Shown one piece after another: positions 37,285 to 48,252 of a stretch of DNA of 64,000 bases. Source of the DNA: Scytonema hofmannii PCC 7110 (GTDB lineage: Bacteria > Cyanobacteriota > Cyanobacteriia > Cyanobacteriales > Nostocaceae); assembly GCF_000346485.2 (NCBI RefSeq), contig NZ_KQ976354.1, positions 2,412,200 to 2,476,199 of the forward strand, written 5' to 3'. The position numbers were made by a program, and so were the translations under genes. A model generated the notes under the pieces. The model was given only the letters and a program-made list of their open reading frames with translations, ran no database searches and was not told where the DNA came from. Within the stretch, counting starts at the first letter, position 1. The number at the start of each line of letters is the position of its first letter.

Positions 37285-38880
37285 CTATGTGTCAACTGAT
37301 AGCTGGATAAAATCTAACAACTTCTCGTACTGAAAATTACACGCCAAATTATCTATGACTTGGGATAAAGAAGGATTAAATTCATAGAAGAGATTAATAA
37401 TTTTTTGGATCGACTCTACATCCAAAGCAACGAGTGCTTGATGCAAATTACCAACTAAATTTTTAGGAAGGCTATCAATAGCGGCTTTTGTTAAAATATT
37501 AGCTTCATTGGAAATTGTTCGATTCGTTTTATATGATGGGACATCTTCATCATAGACATAACATACGCCAAGGTGTTTGTGTATAGCTTCAAAAATATCT
37601 TTTACTTGAAAAGGTTTTCGGATAAAATCATCACAACCTGTAGCGAGAAACAACGATCGCTTGTCTTCCAAAATATCAGTGCTTAAGGCAATAATTTTAG
37701 TTGCGGACAGAGAATTTTGCTGCTGTTCCCTAAAGCGAATCCTTCGGATAATTTCACTCGCATTTAAAGCAGGCATTCGCAAATTCACAAACATAAGGTG
37801 TGGTTTCTCATCGTTCGACATTGCGATCGCTTCTCGTGCATTGCTAGCTTCTTGTAATTCAAAATTGAAGGGAGAGAGCAATTTCATCAACAATTGGCGG
37901 TTGTCTCGATTATTATCCACTATCAAAATGCGATACTGTGGTTGATTGGGAGCAAGTCCTATGACGCGATGAGTTGCTTGTTGGTTATTGAGGGGCGCAG
38001 TTTTAACAACGCAGGTAGGAAGATAAAATTGAAAGGTACTACCGCCGCCGACACAAGAACTTACACTCATGTCGCCACCCATTAACTGTACTAAGGAGCG
38101 TGCGATAGTTAATCCCAAGCCCGTTCCTTCTGGAAATTGTTGTCCTACAAGCGTTTGGACAAAAGGTTCAAAAATACTGTTTAACTCATTTTCAGCAATA
38201 CCGCAACCAGTGTCTGAAATTTCAAAATGTAAAGAGTAGGGGGCGAGTTTCTGTTCCTCTCCTCTAACATAAAAGGTGACTCTACCTGTAGAAGTAAATT
38301 TCAGGGCATTAGAGAGTAAATTGATTAAAACCTGACGCAACTTGACTTCATCACCACGCACGTATCTTGGAACTTCTTGTTCGCGATGAAATAACAACTG
38401 TAACCCTTTACTGTCAGCCGTGAGTTGAAACATATTTTTCAAATCATCAAGCAATTGATGTAAATCGAATTTATTTTCATTAAGAATTGTTCGTCCTGCT
38501 TCAATTTTCGATAAATCTAAGACTTGGTTAATCAAGGTAAGCAGGTGTTCGCCGTTCCGAATGATAACCTGCAAGTTTTCTTGATGTTCGAGAGATAAGT
38601 CATTGCAACGGCTCATTAATTGTGAAAAACCTAAAATGGCATTGAGTGGCGATCGCAATTCGTGGCTCATATTTGCCAAAAATGCACTTTTAGCGCGGTT
38701 TGCTGCTTGTGCTGCTTCTTCAGCACGTCTGCGTTCTACAATTTCTTGTTGTAGTTCTACAGAGCATTGTGCTACTTGCATACTAAAATTATTTTCTAAA
38801 TACATAATTTTTACCAATTTATTTTGTGAATTTATAATGCTGATTTTATCAATTGACAAAAGATGCATTATACGCATCAA
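37285..38880 (-). CDS. Hybrid histidine kinase with degenerate receiver
   Basis: The product has 531 residues. A short N-terminal coil leads to HisKA with the phospho-His in MSHELRSPLN. The HATPase shows LINLLSNALKF, DTGCGI, FEPFV and GTGLGL. The C-terminal receiver (about 320-440) has Asn366 where the phospho-Asp belongs (FVNLRMP) and VDNNRDN in place of the acidic pair. It probably does not accept phosphate. A tail of about 90 residues may be a degenerate Hpt-like segment. It is the first gene of the three-gene signalling run. Confidence 0.88.
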   Translation of the reverse strand: MMRIMHLLSIDKISIINSQNKLVKIMYLENNFSMQVAQCSVELQQEIVERRRAEEAAQAANRAKSAFLANMSHELRSPLNAILGFSQLMSRCNDLSLEHQENLQVIIRNGEHLLTLINQVLDLSKIEAGRTILNENKFDLHQLLDDLKNMFQLTADSKGLQLLFHREQEVPRYVRGDEVKLRQVLINLLSNALKFTSTGRVTFYVRGEEQKLAPYSLHFEISDTGCGIAENELNSIFEPFVQTLVGQQFPEGTGLGLTIARSLVQLMGGDMSVSSCVGGGSTFQFYLPTCVVKTAPLNNQQATHRVIGLAPNQPQYRILIVDNNRDNRQLLMKLLSPFNFELQEASNAREAIAMSNDEKPHLMFVNLRMPALNASEIIRRIRFREQQQNSLSATKIIALSTDILEDKRSLFLATGCDDFIRKPFQVKDIFEAIHKHLGVCYVYDEDVPSYKTNRTISNEANILTKAAIDSLPKNLVGNLHQALVALDVESIQKIINLFYEFNPSLSQVIDNLACNFQYEKLLDFIQLSVDT

Positions 38881-39124
38881 AATTAATCCATTGCGATCGC
38901 AAGAAGTTCAGTCAAAAGACATAGCCCCTACTCTTAAGTTGTTGCAAGCAACATGAGCTTATGCACTTTTGGCTAGGTCAAAGCTAGCTATTTTGGTAGT
39001 TGGAAACCTGAACTTAAGGCTAGGTACTGCCTTGAAAACGGGGAATAGGGAGTAGGGAGTGGGGAGTGAGGAAGAGGGATTTTCATGTAAGGCTAGTGAA
39101 AATTTTTTCATCGGGACAGCCTTC

Positions 39125-39859
39125 TTAAGGTAGCCATTCCAAAACTACACCTACACGGCTGTCTTTCTGCTCTTTAGAATTTTGAAACTGAAAATCTGTA
39201 GATAGCCTTATGTCGCGAGTCACAGCGTAACTGACAGACAAAGTTGTTAAACCAACTTCTTCACTCGTGCGCGGGGCGACCCAACTTTGGGTCAAAGAAA
39301 TATCTGCTGCACCGCCACGAGATAACACTAACAGCAACTTGACTCCTAAATTCACACCATTTGTTAAGTAGCTATCTGTTTCTAAGTGTCGGTAACCTGC
39401 AACGGCTGCAATATTTATATAGCTTCCTAAAGGACGCAGATAGTAACGTAAATCTCCTCCGTAAGTCTCGCGCTGACCGTTAAATGTTGCTTGGTACTCA
39501 CCACTCACGGTTAAGCGACTGCGACTGATCGAGACATCTTCAACACCAAGATTTATCCCAAATGCTTCCTCTGTGGAAGGAAAGTAAGATAAGCCCAGCC
39601 TGATTCTAGTGGGAAAGCTGGGGTCATTTTTGATTTCTTCCAACACATTGGGGACTTGACGCTGCCAGCGTTGTAAAACTGGGCTATTCTTAATAATTTC
39701 TGGGTTTATATCTAAATCTTGGGCAGCTTTTGAAGGAGTTTCGCACCAACTTGGAGTAGTTGTTAGGAGAAAGTTGAGGCTCAACCCAAAACAAATCCCT
39801 TTGACCCCCCATTTTTTGGGGGGCGAGATACTATGCCTTTGGCATCTGTAGTTTATCAA
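39125..39859 (-). CDS. Predicted exported beta-rich protein
   Basis: The 244-residue product was not recognised by name. It has a signal peptide (FGLSLNFLLTTTPSWC). The C-terminal 150 residues alternate polar and hydrophobic residues, with aromatic strand ends (GGDLRYYLRPLGSYINIAAV, DISLTQSWV, DIRLSTDFQF). This suggests an outer-membrane beta structure. It ends in Trp-Leu-Pro. It lies 10 bases after the gene at 39870, so they form an operon. Confidence 0.7.
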   Translation of the reverse strand: MINYRCQRHSISPPKKWGVKGICFGLSLNFLLTTTPSWCETPSKAAQDLDINPEIIKNSPVLQRWQRQVPNVLEEIKNDPSFPTRIRLGLSYFPSTEEAFGINLGVEDVSISRSRLTVSGEYQATFNGQRETYGGDLRYYLRPLGSYINIAAVAGYRHLETDSYLTNGVNLGVKLLLVLSRGGAADISLTQSWVAPRTSEEVGLTTLSVSYAVTRDIRLSTDFQFQNSKEQKDSRVGVVLEWLP

Positions 39860-39869
39860 CCTGTAGTAC

Positions 39870-40343
39870 CTAACGCTGTTGCTGATAGTAATTTACAACC
39901 TTTTTCACGTAATCACCTGTAAATCCACTATTGCACCCCGTATAGTTACCAGTCATCCACCAACAAGCCACACCGCGCACGGCAGCAGTTTCATTGCCAG
40001 TCGCAGAATATTGCTTGTTCAGTTCGCGAGTTGTAATACATGACACAACTTGACGTGCTAGCTTGACATCGTTCTCAAACTGTGTAGGTGTGACTTCTTT
40101 TTTCAAGCAATTTTTTGACCAACCTTTGAGGGTTTCTGGTTTGACTTGCCAATCACTGTAATATCCGTCATTTTGACTACCAGTTTTAGGTGCAGCCAGT
40201 CTTAGGGCTTCTACCATTGCCGCAACTTGGGCATTGGAGACTTGTTGCTTTGCTTGAGCAAAAGACGATTCTGGGATTACCAGTGAAGATAATCCCATGC
40301 TGAGAGTTATTCCAGCCAGTAGCGATCGCATTAAGTCTTTCAT
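39870..40343 (-). CDS. Secreted hypothetical protein
   Basis: The product has about 157 residues. It has a clear signal peptide (LMRSLLAGITLSMGLSSLVI, cut near SFAQA). The mature part has four Cys (NCLKKE, VSCITT, GVACWW, GCNSGF), probably in disulfides. I chose the internal ATG (MKDLMRS), which gives a proper signal; seven more residues are possible upstream. It was not recognised. It is co-transcribed with the exported beta-rich protein. Confidence 0.7.
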   Translation of the reverse strand: MKDLMRSLLAGITLSMGLSSLVIPESSFAQAKQQVSNAQVAAMVEALRLAAPKTGSQNDGYYSDWQVKPETLKGWSKNCLKKEVTPTQFENDVKLARQVVSCITTRELNKQYSATGNETAAVRGVACWWMTGNYTGCNSGFTGDYVKKVVNYYQQQR

Positions 40344-40506
40344 CCTCCATCCTTTATGCTTCATACTTTATGCTTACACAATCAGCATGAAGAGGTGATT
40401 GAAGAAAGGTTATGAATACAGTGTACGATGTTATCTTTATAGGTGGTAGGATATAGTTTCTTCTGAGCGGAATTGAGCACAAAACAGTTTTTTTTAGCCA
40501 AGACTT

Positions 40507-40779
40507 CTAAGCTCTCTTGGAGTTATGAACTTGCAGACTCTGACACCAAATGCAATCCGATTGAATTGCACTTGCCATTGTGCCAGTATGGATTTCTAGC
40601 TGAGCGTTGGCTGGTGTTTCAAATAAAAGTCTTTGTCCTGGAAACACGACTCGCTCAAAGTACCAGTTTGGAATGTTGTCAATTCGAGCAACCTGAACCT
40701 GGTTGCTAAAATTGACATAGCAGCAAAGAATTTGGTTGGAGCGAGAGGAGGATGGAGGAGCAAGTAGTTGAGCAGTCAT
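40507..40779 (-). CDS. DUF1830 protein
   Basis: This 90-residue cyanobacterial family of unknown role is recognised by RIDNIPNWYFERVVFPGQRL and AQLEIHTG, which match the family as I know it. No membrane segment is present. It is divergent from the LysR regulator gene, with about 250 bases between. Confidence 0.82.
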   Translation of the reverse strand: MTAQLLAPPSSSRSNQILCCYVNFSNQVQVARIDNIPNWYFERVVFPGQRLLFETPANAQLEIHTGTMASAIQSDCIWCQSLQVHNSKRA

Positions 40780-41027
40780 TGCCCGGATTTTCCTTATTTC
40801 AATTTTTTTGAGTAATTCTACTTATTAAGTTTAGAAGAGATAAGATTTTCAAAAAGTGATAATTGTTACAGTTTTTAACTTTGTTTTCATACCCAAACTT
40901 ATCTCGAATCAAATAAGTATTTCTTAACAGTGGAGCCAGGATGCTGTATCAGTAGGCTATTGACTGAGTAAGGACTTTTGTTTCATATTTGTTATAAAAG
41001 ATAACAAAATTTTAATAAACATAACTA

Positions 41028-42029
41028 ATGCGTGCATTTATCACTTCTCCTGACTTAAAAACCGTTCAGCCGTTGCCAGATGAGATGGATGGTGAGGAAT
41101 TGCTCGGGCAAGCCTGTATATTTAACTTTCCTTTTACTCTGGAACAGCTACGCCTTCTGAAAACGATCGCGGCGGCGGGAAGTTTTTCACGAGCTGCTGA
41201 TAACCTCTATATTTCACAGCCCGCTGTCAGCATTCAGGTTCACAACCTTGAATGCCATTTGCATATTCCCCTGTTTGTTCGAGAAGGGCGACGCAGGCAA
41301 TTAACTGAAGCTGGCCGTCTCCTACTGAGCTACGGAGAACGCATTTTAAACCTTTGCCAAGAAACTTGTCGCGCTCTCGAAGATCTACAAAATCTTCAAG
41401 GAGGTACTCTCATCTTCGGTGCCAGCCAAACCACTGGAACCTACTTGATGCCTCACCTGATTGGCAGATTCCGTCAAAAATATCCTAAGGTTGCACTCCA
41501 ACTTCACGTTCACTCAACTCACCAGATTTGCTGGAGTGTTGTGAATGCTCAACTAGACTTGGCCTTAGTTGAGGGTGAAGTCCCTTCCCAATTGCTGGAA
41601 CATCTAGAAGTTATTCCTTACACAGAAGATGAACTAGCTCTGATTTTACCTGTCTCTCATCCTTTAGCCCAAATTGAGACGATTGAAAAACAAGAGCTTT
41701 ACAAACTTCTGTTTATTGCACTGGACTCCCATTCTACGACGCGTAAAACAATCGAGCGGTTGCTAATTCGAGGTGACATCGATCCTCAACGTCTGAAAGT
41801 TGAAATGGAATTCAGTTCCATTGAAGCCATTAAAAATGCAGTTCAAGCGGGTCTAGGTGCTGCTTTTGTCTCAACTTTAGCCATTCAAAAGGAATTACAA
41901 CTAGGCATACTCAAGAGGGTGCAGATTCAAAACATGGCGCTCAAACGAGTGATATCAGTCATTTTTAGTGCAAATCGCGATCGCTCAAAGGCTGCACAGA
42001 CCTTTAGTCGGGAGATTCTCCTTCAATAA
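41028..42029 (+). CDS. LysR-family regulator (RbcR/CbbR-like)
   Basis: The product has 333 residues. The N-terminal winged helix starts at about residue 35 ([20 protein letters not shown], then [15 protein letters not shown]), and an effector-binding domain of the CbbR type follows. A 30-residue N-terminal extension precedes the HTH. Cyanobacterial relatives control carbon-fixation or NDH-1/bicarbonate transport genes; the target here is not shown. No LysR-type target gene is next to it except the divergent DUF1830 gene. Confidence 0.87.
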   Translation: MRAFITSPDLKTVQPLPDEMDGEELLGQACIFNFPFTLEQLRLLKTIAAAGSFSRAADNLYISQPAVSIQVHNLECHLHIPLFVREGRRRQLTEAGRLLLSYGERILNLCQETCRALEDLQNLQGGTLIFGASQTTGTYLMPHLIGRFRQKYPKVALQLHVHSTHQICWSVVNAQLDLALVEGEVPSQLLEHLEVIPYTEDELALILPVSHPLAQIETIEKQELYKLLFIALDSHSTTRKTIERLLIRGDIDPQRLKVEMEFSSIEAIKNAVQAGLGAAFVSTLAIQKELQLGILKRVQIQNMALKRVISVIFSANRDRSKAAQTFSREILLQ

Positions 42030-42030
42030 G

Positions 42031-42309
42031 CTAAGATTTTCCGTTGCTTCTAAAAGTTTTCCCGGAGAGCATCAGCAGTTTGGGTGAATCGATCGCACCA
42101 GCCGCCGCTTCCAAAAATAGATGTGAGGTGACACCAGGCCACACAACGTTAAAGCTGGAAATTAGGTTTCCAATCTTGGAATCTTTTGGCTGGAGTGCAG
42201 GCTTCACAGCAATTATGGTTTTTTTATTGAAACGGAAAGACGCGCCATGGCGCGTCTCTACAATGGTGATTTGTTGGTTGTTAGTTGTTAGATTTATAGT
42301 TTGAGCCAC
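42031..42309 (-). pseudogene. Chimeric frame with GMC oxidoreductase fragment
   Basis: The end of this frame reads AGAIDSPKLLMLSG, the GMC motif also found in the full gene at 49368 (AGVFDSPKLLMLSG). The rest has no GMC similarity. It includes the perfect palindrome AGACGCGCCATGGCGCGTCT (42238-42257), a dispersed repeat, and TTAGTTG heptamers. It is a remnant, not a working gene. Confidence 0.55.
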
Positions 42310-42322
42310 TATCTACTAACCA

Positions 42323-42793
42323 CTATTGCTTATTTTGTTGGTATTGTTGACGGCGCGCACGCATTTCTTGCTTGTATTGATCGAGCTGTGCTTTCTGTTC
42401 TGTTGTCAAAATTGCTTCCATTTTAGCTTTCTGCGATCGCATAACTTCGCGGATTTGAGTTCTCTGCTCGTTGGAAAGATTTAAAGAAGCCATAGCACCC
42501 CTCCAACCACGCTTACCGTTTTGATTTTTCATGGTAGTCATGAGTTGTGCTCGTTGTTCTTCGGTCAGAATCTTGTCTATTTCTTCACGAGTAACACGAC
42601 GAATGTCCTTAAGTTGGGTTTTTTGTGCATCTGTTAGCCCCAATTTTTTCCACGGACCTCTCATCTCTCTAGGTTGTTCTTGAGCAACAAGGAAGGGTGA
42701 GGATGAGGTCGTTTCTGCGTTGACTGCCAAAGAAGTGGCAGTTAAAGTCAGAGCAATGGCTCCTGCTATGAGTGATAAGTTTTTGAGTTTCAT
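42323..42793 (-). CDS. LTxxQ (Spy/CpxP-like) periplasmic protein
   Basis: The product has 156 residues. A signal peptide (LIAGAIALTLTATSLAVNA) is followed by four LTxxQ-type motifs (LTDAQ, LTEEQ, LSNEQ, LTTEQ) in a basic helical protein. Spy and CpxP proteins are periplasmic chaperones or envelope-stress sensors. The high Gln/Arg tail is typical. It is a single gene. Confidence 0.83.
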   Translation of the reverse strand: MKLKNLSLIAGAIALTLTATSLAVNAETTSSSPFLVAQEQPREMRGPWKKLGLTDAQKTQLKDIRRVTREEIDKILTEEQRAQLMTTMKNQNGKRGWRGAMASLNLSNEQRTQIREVMRSQKAKMEAILTTEQKAQLDQYKQEMRARRQQYQQNKQ

Positions 42794-43192
42794 TTCTTTA
42801 GTTGTCTCCTGGGTTTCTCCTACCTGCTGTTACCAGCATAAAATCTTACTTATAAAGGTTACATGAGGAGAAAGTCATGAGTCTATCCATGACTTTAGTC
42901 ATATTCCCCTGGATTCTAGTTTAAGTCAAAAATTTTTCTTGACTTTGACTTTTCTAAAAAAGTAACTTTATAGTAGCTATATAAATTTAAATCCCTGGGG
43001 TCACAAACCCTCTTTTACTTTTTTGTCAATCCGTAAATTCTCAGAATTTTTCTTATTAGAGATAAAATTTTCAGTATTTTCCCCGATAATTTCAAATTGA
43101 TAGCACATTTTTCAAACCAGATTTAAAATATAAAAATATTACATTGAAACTCAAAACGAATTCAACGCTTATAATTTATCAAATTGAATTTT
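42794..43192. other. AT-rich intergenic region
   Basis: This is the spacer between divergent genes. GAGGAG precedes a 15-codon frame (42877-42924) that overlaps a hairpin (AGTCATG with CATGACT). It is too short to support as a gene. Otherwise nothing is seen. Confidence 0.35.
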
Positions 43193-45664
43193 ATGACAAC
43201 TATCCTTAAAAATTTCATAATTCCACATCATACAGAATATTTAATTATTTCTCAAAATTTCATTATTTTAGAAACTTCTCCAGATGCTCAAAGATTTGCG
43301 GAATCTCCTAGTCAGACAGTCCCCGGAAAAGATATTCGAGATAGTTTTCCTGAGTTAATAGGATATGAGAACTATCTTATTGATATTTTTGAAAAGAGTC
43401 AAGAAAGGTTTGAGTTAAGAGGAATTGTTCGCAATCAAGATATCTTGTCGCCTCTGTATATTGATTTATTTATTAACTTTATTGGAAAAAGTTATGTCAT
43501 TATCTTAGAGGATGCAACCGAAAGGATGGTTTTTGAACAAAAGATTCTCCAAAAAGTTCATGAAGATGCTTTCTTAGTAAACTATCTTTTAAATGCTTTA
43601 TCTGCAGCTTTCAGTTATATTGACAAGTTAATTACATCTATAAACGATGTTCTTTTGGTGACAAATACTTTAGGCAAGATTGTTACGGTGAATCAAGCTG
43701 CTCTCCAAATTTTGGAATATAGTAAAGAAGATTTAATTTTACAACACATTTCAATAATTATTAGCGAAACGAATTTTTTATGTAAACCTTGTCAGATAAA
43801 TTCCGCTCTTCTATTAGACTCATTTAAAGATTGTGAGATCGTTTGTTATAGCAAGACAGGTAAAAAGTTAATCATCTCCTTTTCCAAGCTTCCAACTCAG
43901 ATAGAAGGCTTAGAACATTTTGTTTATATTGGCCGAGATACCACCGAACGCAAACGTTTGGAAAAAGCACTTTATGAAGAAAAAGAACTAGCTCAAGTAA
44001 CGCTACAATCTATTGGAGATGCCGTTATTACAACTGATGCCATCTGTCAAATAAAGTACATGAACCCCATTGCAGAGCAAATGACAGGTTGGCTGCTTGC
44101 AGATGCCCAAGGAAAAGCTCTGACAGAAATGTTAAAGATTATTAACGAAACAACTAGAGAAACTGTAGAAAATCCAGTCGAAAAAGCGTTGAGTTCGGGT
44201 TCCATTGTGAGTCTTACCAAAAATACTATCCTGATTGCGCGTGATGGTACTGAAGTTCCTATTGACGACTCAGCAGCACCAATTCGCGATCGCGATGGTC
44301 AAATTATTGGTGCAGTGATGGTGTTTCAAGACGTTTCCCAAACACGCAATATGGCGCACCAACTTTCTGGAAAAGCCACTCACGATCCTTTAACCGGGCT
44401 GTTTAACCGACGGGAGTTTGAGCGTCGTTTGGAACTTGCCCTAAACACTGGCAAAACACAAAATCAGCAACACGCTCTGTGTTATTTGGATTTAGATAGA
44501 TTTAAAATCGTCAACGACACCTGCGGACACCTTGCAGGTGATGAACTGTTGCGCCAAGTGACGGCACTATTGCAGAATCTAGTTCGCGCCTCAGATACCC
44601 TAGCGCGTTTGGGGGGAGATGAATTTGTTATCCTGCTAGAGTGCTGTCCTCTAGAACCAGCATTGCGAATTGCCAATATAATATTGCAGCGCATTCAAGA
44701 ATTCCGTTTTCTATGGCAAGATAAAATATTTAACATTGGTGTCAGCATCGGATTAGTGTTGATCGATGCTGACAGTCAAAATATGGGTACTGTAATGAGT
44801 ACGGCTGATGCAGCTTGCTACCTAGCAAAACACAACGGACGCAATCGCGTGCATATCTATCAAGCCGACGATAGCGAAATGGAAAAAGCACAAGGCGAAA
44901 TGCAATGGGGAGTGCGAATTGCTCAAGCTCTTGAAGAGAACCGTTTTTGCCTTTACTACCAAAAGATTGTCCCCACCACCCCGCATCAGTCTAGAGAAGA
45001 ACATTGTGAGGTTTTACTACGCCTGATTGACGAACAGGGCAATGTAGTATCTCCAATGGCTTTTATTCCAGCAGCTGAACGTTACAATCTTATGCCACTT
45101 ATCGATCGCTGGGTCATCCGCAATCTTTTTACTTACCTTGGACAGTACAAAAGAGAACAATTAAACGATTATGCTAAATCGGAAATCAATCGTAGCAGTT
45201 TGTATGCCATTAACATCTCCGGTGCAAGCATTAACGATGACCAATTTATGGGCTTTGTGCGCGAACAGTTGGCGTTACACCAGATTCCACCACAAATTCT
45301 GTGTTTTGAAATTACTGAAACTGTCGCCATTGCGAACTTAACGAAAGCAGCCAGTTTCATCCGATCCTTAAGAGAACTTGGTTGTCGTTTTGCCTTAGAC
45401 GATTTTGGCAGTGGAATGTCTTCATTTTCCTATCTCAAAAATCTGCCAATAGATTATCTTAAAATAGATGGAAGTTTTGTCAGGCATATTGTTGAAGAAC
45501 CAATTGACATGGCAATGGTAGAAGCCATCAATCAAATTGGACACGTTATGGGCATTCAAACCATCGCTGAATTCGTTGAAAATGACGACATTCTTAAAAA
45601 ACTCACAGTCATTGGAGTAGATTATGCACAGGGTTATGGAATAGCACAACCACGTCCTTTTTAA
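43193..45664 (+). CDS. PAS-GGDEF-EAL c-di-GMP enzyme
   Basis: The product has about 823 residues. Two to three PAS domains span about 5-115, 150-260 and 270-395. GGDEF ([13 protein letters not shown]) has an RxxD inhibitory site (RASD) five residues before it. The EAL domain has EVLLRL in place of EAL, ITET, the key DDFGSG, and KIDGSF. Both activities may be present, or GGDEF may regulate EAL. I chose the ATG at 43193; the TTG nine bases upstream is less likely. It stands alone. Confidence 0.9.
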   Translation: MTTILKNFIIPHHTEYLIISQNFIILETSPDAQRFAESPSQTVPGKDIRDSFPELIGYENYLIDIFEKSQERFELRGIVRNQDILSPLYIDLFINFIGKSYVIILEDATERMVFEQKILQKVHEDAFLVNYLLNALSAAFSYIDKLITSINDVLLVTNTLGKIVTVNQAALQILEYSKEDLILQHISIIISETNFLCKPCQINSALLLDSFKDCEIVCYSKTGKKLIISFSKLPTQIEGLEHFVYIGRDTTERKRLEKALYEEKELAQVTLQSIGDAVITTDAICQIKYMNPIAEQMTGWLLADAQGKALTEMLKIINETTRETVENPVEKALSSGSIVSLTKNTILIARDGTEVPIDDSAAPIRDRDGQIIGAVMVFQDVSQTRNMAHQLSGKATHDPLTGLFNRREFERRLELALNTGKTQNQQHALCYLDLDRFKIVNDTCGHLAGDELLRQVTALLQNLVRASDTLARLGGDEFVILLECCPLEPALRIANIILQRIQEFRFLWQDKIFNIGVSIGLVLIDADSQNMGTVMSTADAACYLAKHNGRNRVHIYQADDSEMEKAQGEMQWGVRIAQALEENRFCLYYQKIVPTTPHQSREEHCEVLLRLIDEQGNVVSPMAFIPAAERYNLMPLIDRWVIRNLFTYLGQYKREQLNDYAKSEINRSSLYAINISGASINDDQFMGFVREQLALHQIPPQILCFEITETVAIANLTKAASFIRSLRELGCRFALDDFGSGMSSFSYLKNLPIDYLKIDGSFVRHIVEEPIDMAMVEAINQIGHVMGIQTIAEFVENDDILKKLTVIGVDYAQGYGIAQPRPF

Positions 45665-45856
45665 TGAAAATTTTGGATTTTGGATTTTGGATTTTAGATT
45701 GGGGTATTGGGGATTGGAGATTTGCCTATGAAAGAATAATAACGTACAACTAATACACATTTGAAAAAAGGATACGAAAGAGAATTGGAGAAAATTCAGT
45801 CAGACAAGTCTTTCTCAATCCAAAATCTAAAATCTAAAATCTAAAATCGTATAATT

Positions 45857-47068
45857 ATGAACCATTCAATTCAGTTCAAAAATCATCCTTTTCGATTTTT
45901 GCTTTATTTAGAGTGGGTTTTGCTGGTATTTGCTGTGTTTACGGCAGTGATGCCATTTCCAGCATATCGTTACCCCAACCAATTTCCAGAACTGACAATT
46001 TGCAGTTTAATTATTTTTGGCTTAATGGGATTATACCTACCCACAGGTCATAAAGTTACAAAAATATTATATACATCTCTAGAAATTTTCTTAATTTTAA
46101 TTATTGGTTTTTTTAGTGGGAGAACTGCTCGGCTTTTCCCATTTCCTTACCTTATTTTCGTGACTCGTAGTTGTTTAATTTTTCAATTACCCGGTCGCTT
46201 GATAAGTGCAGTTCTATCATTTATCTTGTTTTTACTGACATTTAGACGTCGGTTAGAGCGCATACCACTGTCACCAATAGCACAGGAGCGTTTTTGGTTT
46301 TTTACTTTAAGTTTTGTGATTGTATTCGGGTTAGCTCTCGTTTTTATTTTGCTGTTGATGAATGCAGTTCTATCAGAACGGAAAAGTCGAGAAAAACTGG
46401 CGATCGCAAATGATAAACTTCGTCAGTATGCTTTACAAATCGAAAACCAAGCAACTTTAGAAGAACGCAACCGCATTGCTCGTGAAATACACGATTCTTT
46501 GGGACACTCTCTGACGGCTTTGAATCTGCAATTGGAAACGGCTTTAAAGCTATGGCAATCTAACCCAGAAAAGGCAAAGGCTTTTTTAGCAAGGGCAAAG
46601 GAATTGGGAAGTAGTGCTTTACAAGATGTGCGTCAATCAGTTTCTACCATGCGTTCTCATCCTTTGCAAGAAAAATCCTTAGAAGAAGCAATTTTAGGAC
46701 TAATAGAAAATCTTCAACGTTCCACGAGTATTACTCCAATTTGTCACATCCAATTGCCTCACCCTATTTCCGTTGAAATGAGTACCCCGATCTATCGAAT
46801 TATTCAAGAGTCATTGACAAATATTTACAAACATGCACAAGCGACAAAAGTTAAACTGGAACTAATTGCGATTGATAACAGTCTACAGCTTAAGATTCAA
46901 GACAATGGAGTGGGGTTTGATTTGAAGCAAAATACCACGGGATTTGGACTAAAAAGTATGCGCGATCGCACTTTGGCATTAGGAGGTCATTTTCATATTC
47001 AATCTGCTCCTAATAGCGGTTGCACTATTACAGTGACTATTCCCATCTTGGGGAACTATGAATTATGA
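45857..47068 (+). CDS. Membrane histidine kinase (HisKA_3 type)
   Basis: The 403-residue protein has five to six N-terminal membrane helices (residues 10-180) without a large outer domain. The phospho-His is in REIHDSLGHSLTALN. The HATPase has DNGVGFD and GFGLKSMRDRT. The response regulator gene follows 40 bases later. CTAAAAT heptamers precede the gene. Stimulus unknown; sensing within the membrane is likely, as in DesK-like kinases. Confidence 0.9.
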   Translation: MNHSIQFKNHPFRFLLYLEWVLLVFAVFTAVMPFPAYRYPNQFPELTICSLIIFGLMGLYLPTGHKVTKILYTSLEIFLILIIGFFSGRTARLFPFPYLIFVTRSCLIFQLPGRLISAVLSFILFLLTFRRRLERIPLSPIAQERFWFFTLSFVIVFGLALVFILLLMNAVLSERKSREKLAIANDKLRQYALQIENQATLEERNRIAREIHDSLGHSLTALNLQLETALKLWQSNPEKAKAFLARAKELGSSALQDVRQSVSTMRSHPLQEKSLEEAILGLIENLQRSTSITPICHIQLPHPISVEMSTPIYRIIQESLTNIYKHAQATKVKLELIAIDNSLQLKIQDNGVGFDLKQNTTGFGLKSMRDRTLALGGHFHIQSAPNSGCTITVTIPILGNYEL

Positions 47069-47107
47069 ATATTAATTTGACATTCAAACTTCAGCATTCA
47101 CCATTCT

Positions 47108-47770
47108 ATGATTAAAGTTTTGCTAGCCGATGACCAGAATTTAATCCGTCAAGGATTAAAGGCATTATTGGAACTAGAAGAAGATTTAGAAATTGTGGGA
47201 GAAGCAGAAAACGGTGAAATGGCACTTCGCTTAATTGAAACATTACATCCAGATGTAGTCTTGATGGATATTAGAATGCCAATTATGGATGGAGTCGCAG
47301 CTACACGAGAAATACAAAACCGTTTTACTGAAGTTAAAGTTTTAGTGCTCACAACATTTGATGATGATGAATATGTAAAAGCAGCATTGCAAAATGGAGC
47401 AACGGGCTATTTACTGAAAGATACTCCTTCTGAGGAGCTAGCGTTTGCCATTCGTGCTGTCAACAAAGGTTATACTCAACTAGGACCGGGGATAGTTAAA
47501 AAACTTCTCTCTCAAGTTCCGCCCATAACTTCAACCCAAACTTTACCATCTGGCTTGGTTGAACTAACTCCTAGAGAAAAAGAGGTTTTGCGATTAATTG
47601 CCACTGGTGCGAGTAACCGAGAGATTGCTCAACAACTTTTTATCTCAGAAGGAACTGTCAAGAATCATGTAACAAATATTTTAAACCGATTGAATTTACG
47701 CGATCGCACTCAAGCCGCCATTTTTGCCAATTCGTTTTTACCCTATCTCGATCGGGAAATAACTAACTAA
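47108..47770 (+). CDS. NarL/LuxR-family response regulator
   Basis: The product has 220 residues. The receiver has the acidic pair in LADDQN and phospho-Asp in [13 protein letters not shown]. The LuxR helix-turn-helix is [20 protein letters not shown] and onward. It is paired with the membrane kinase directly upstream. Its last eight bases overlap the convergent deaminase gene, so opposing transcripts may interfere. Confidence 0.93.
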   Translation: MIKVLLADDQNLIRQGLKALLELEEDLEIVGEAENGEMALRLIETLHPDVVLMDIRMPIMDGVAATREIQNRFTEVKVLVLTTFDDDEYVKAALQNGATGYLLKDTPSEELAFAIRAVNKGYTQLGPGIVKKLLSQVPPITSTQTLPSGLVELTPREKEVLRLIATGASNREIAQQLFISEGTVKNHVTNILNRLNLRDRTQAAIFANSFLPYLDREITN

Positions 47771-48188
47771 ACAGTTTGAGACACTCCTCCCTTAAAATAC
47801 CTTTTGTAATCTGAATTTTTCTAAAACTCTTAGCAATCACTTCCTCACAAGATATATTAATTTGAGATTGATTAACCGAGATTAAATCTTCAATAGATGC
47901 GCCATAAATAATTTCCGAGACACCAGCCCAAACACAAGCAGTTGCACACATTGGACAAGGTTCGCCTGTTGTATAGATAGTATAACCTTCCAAAGAAGGA
48001 TTTTTAAGACTGGCAGTTAATTTCCGTATAACATTAATTTCCGCGTGTGCAGAAGGATCGCTATCTTGCTTCACGGTGTTGTAAGCCTTTTCAATAACGC
48101 GATCGTCTTTCACAAGAATAGCACCATAGGGTGCATCCCCTTTCTGAGCTTCTTCCAACGCCAAGCGCATAAAATTTTCTGTGTTCAT
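47763..48188 (-). CDS. Nucleoside/guanine deaminase (CDA family)
   Basis: The 141-residue protein has the zinc motifs HAEINVIRK (His and catalytic Glu) and PCPMCATAC (two Cys ligands). It resembles guanine deaminases and CMP/dCMP deaminases; the PCPMC form fits the guanine/tRNA-adenosine side of the family. The substrate is not certain. It overlaps the end of the convergent regulator gene by eight bases. Confidence 0.85.
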   Translation of the reverse strand: MNTENFMRLALEEAQKGDAPYGAILVKDDRVIEKAYNTVKQDSDPSAHAEINVIRKLTASLKNPSLEGYTIYTTGEPCPMCATACVWAGVSEIIYGASIEDLISVNQSQINISCEEVIAKSFRKIQITKGILREECLKLFS

Positions 48189-48252
48189 AACTAATTTTAG
48201 TAGGATCTACCTCAGATTTATAACCAATTATCAATAAGAATTTAGAAATACC

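Noticed and set aside
42877-42924. 15-codon leader-peptide-like frame after GAGGAG, overlapping a hairpin
   Set aside because: Too short, 270 bases from the next start, and the hairpin could alone explain the pattern.
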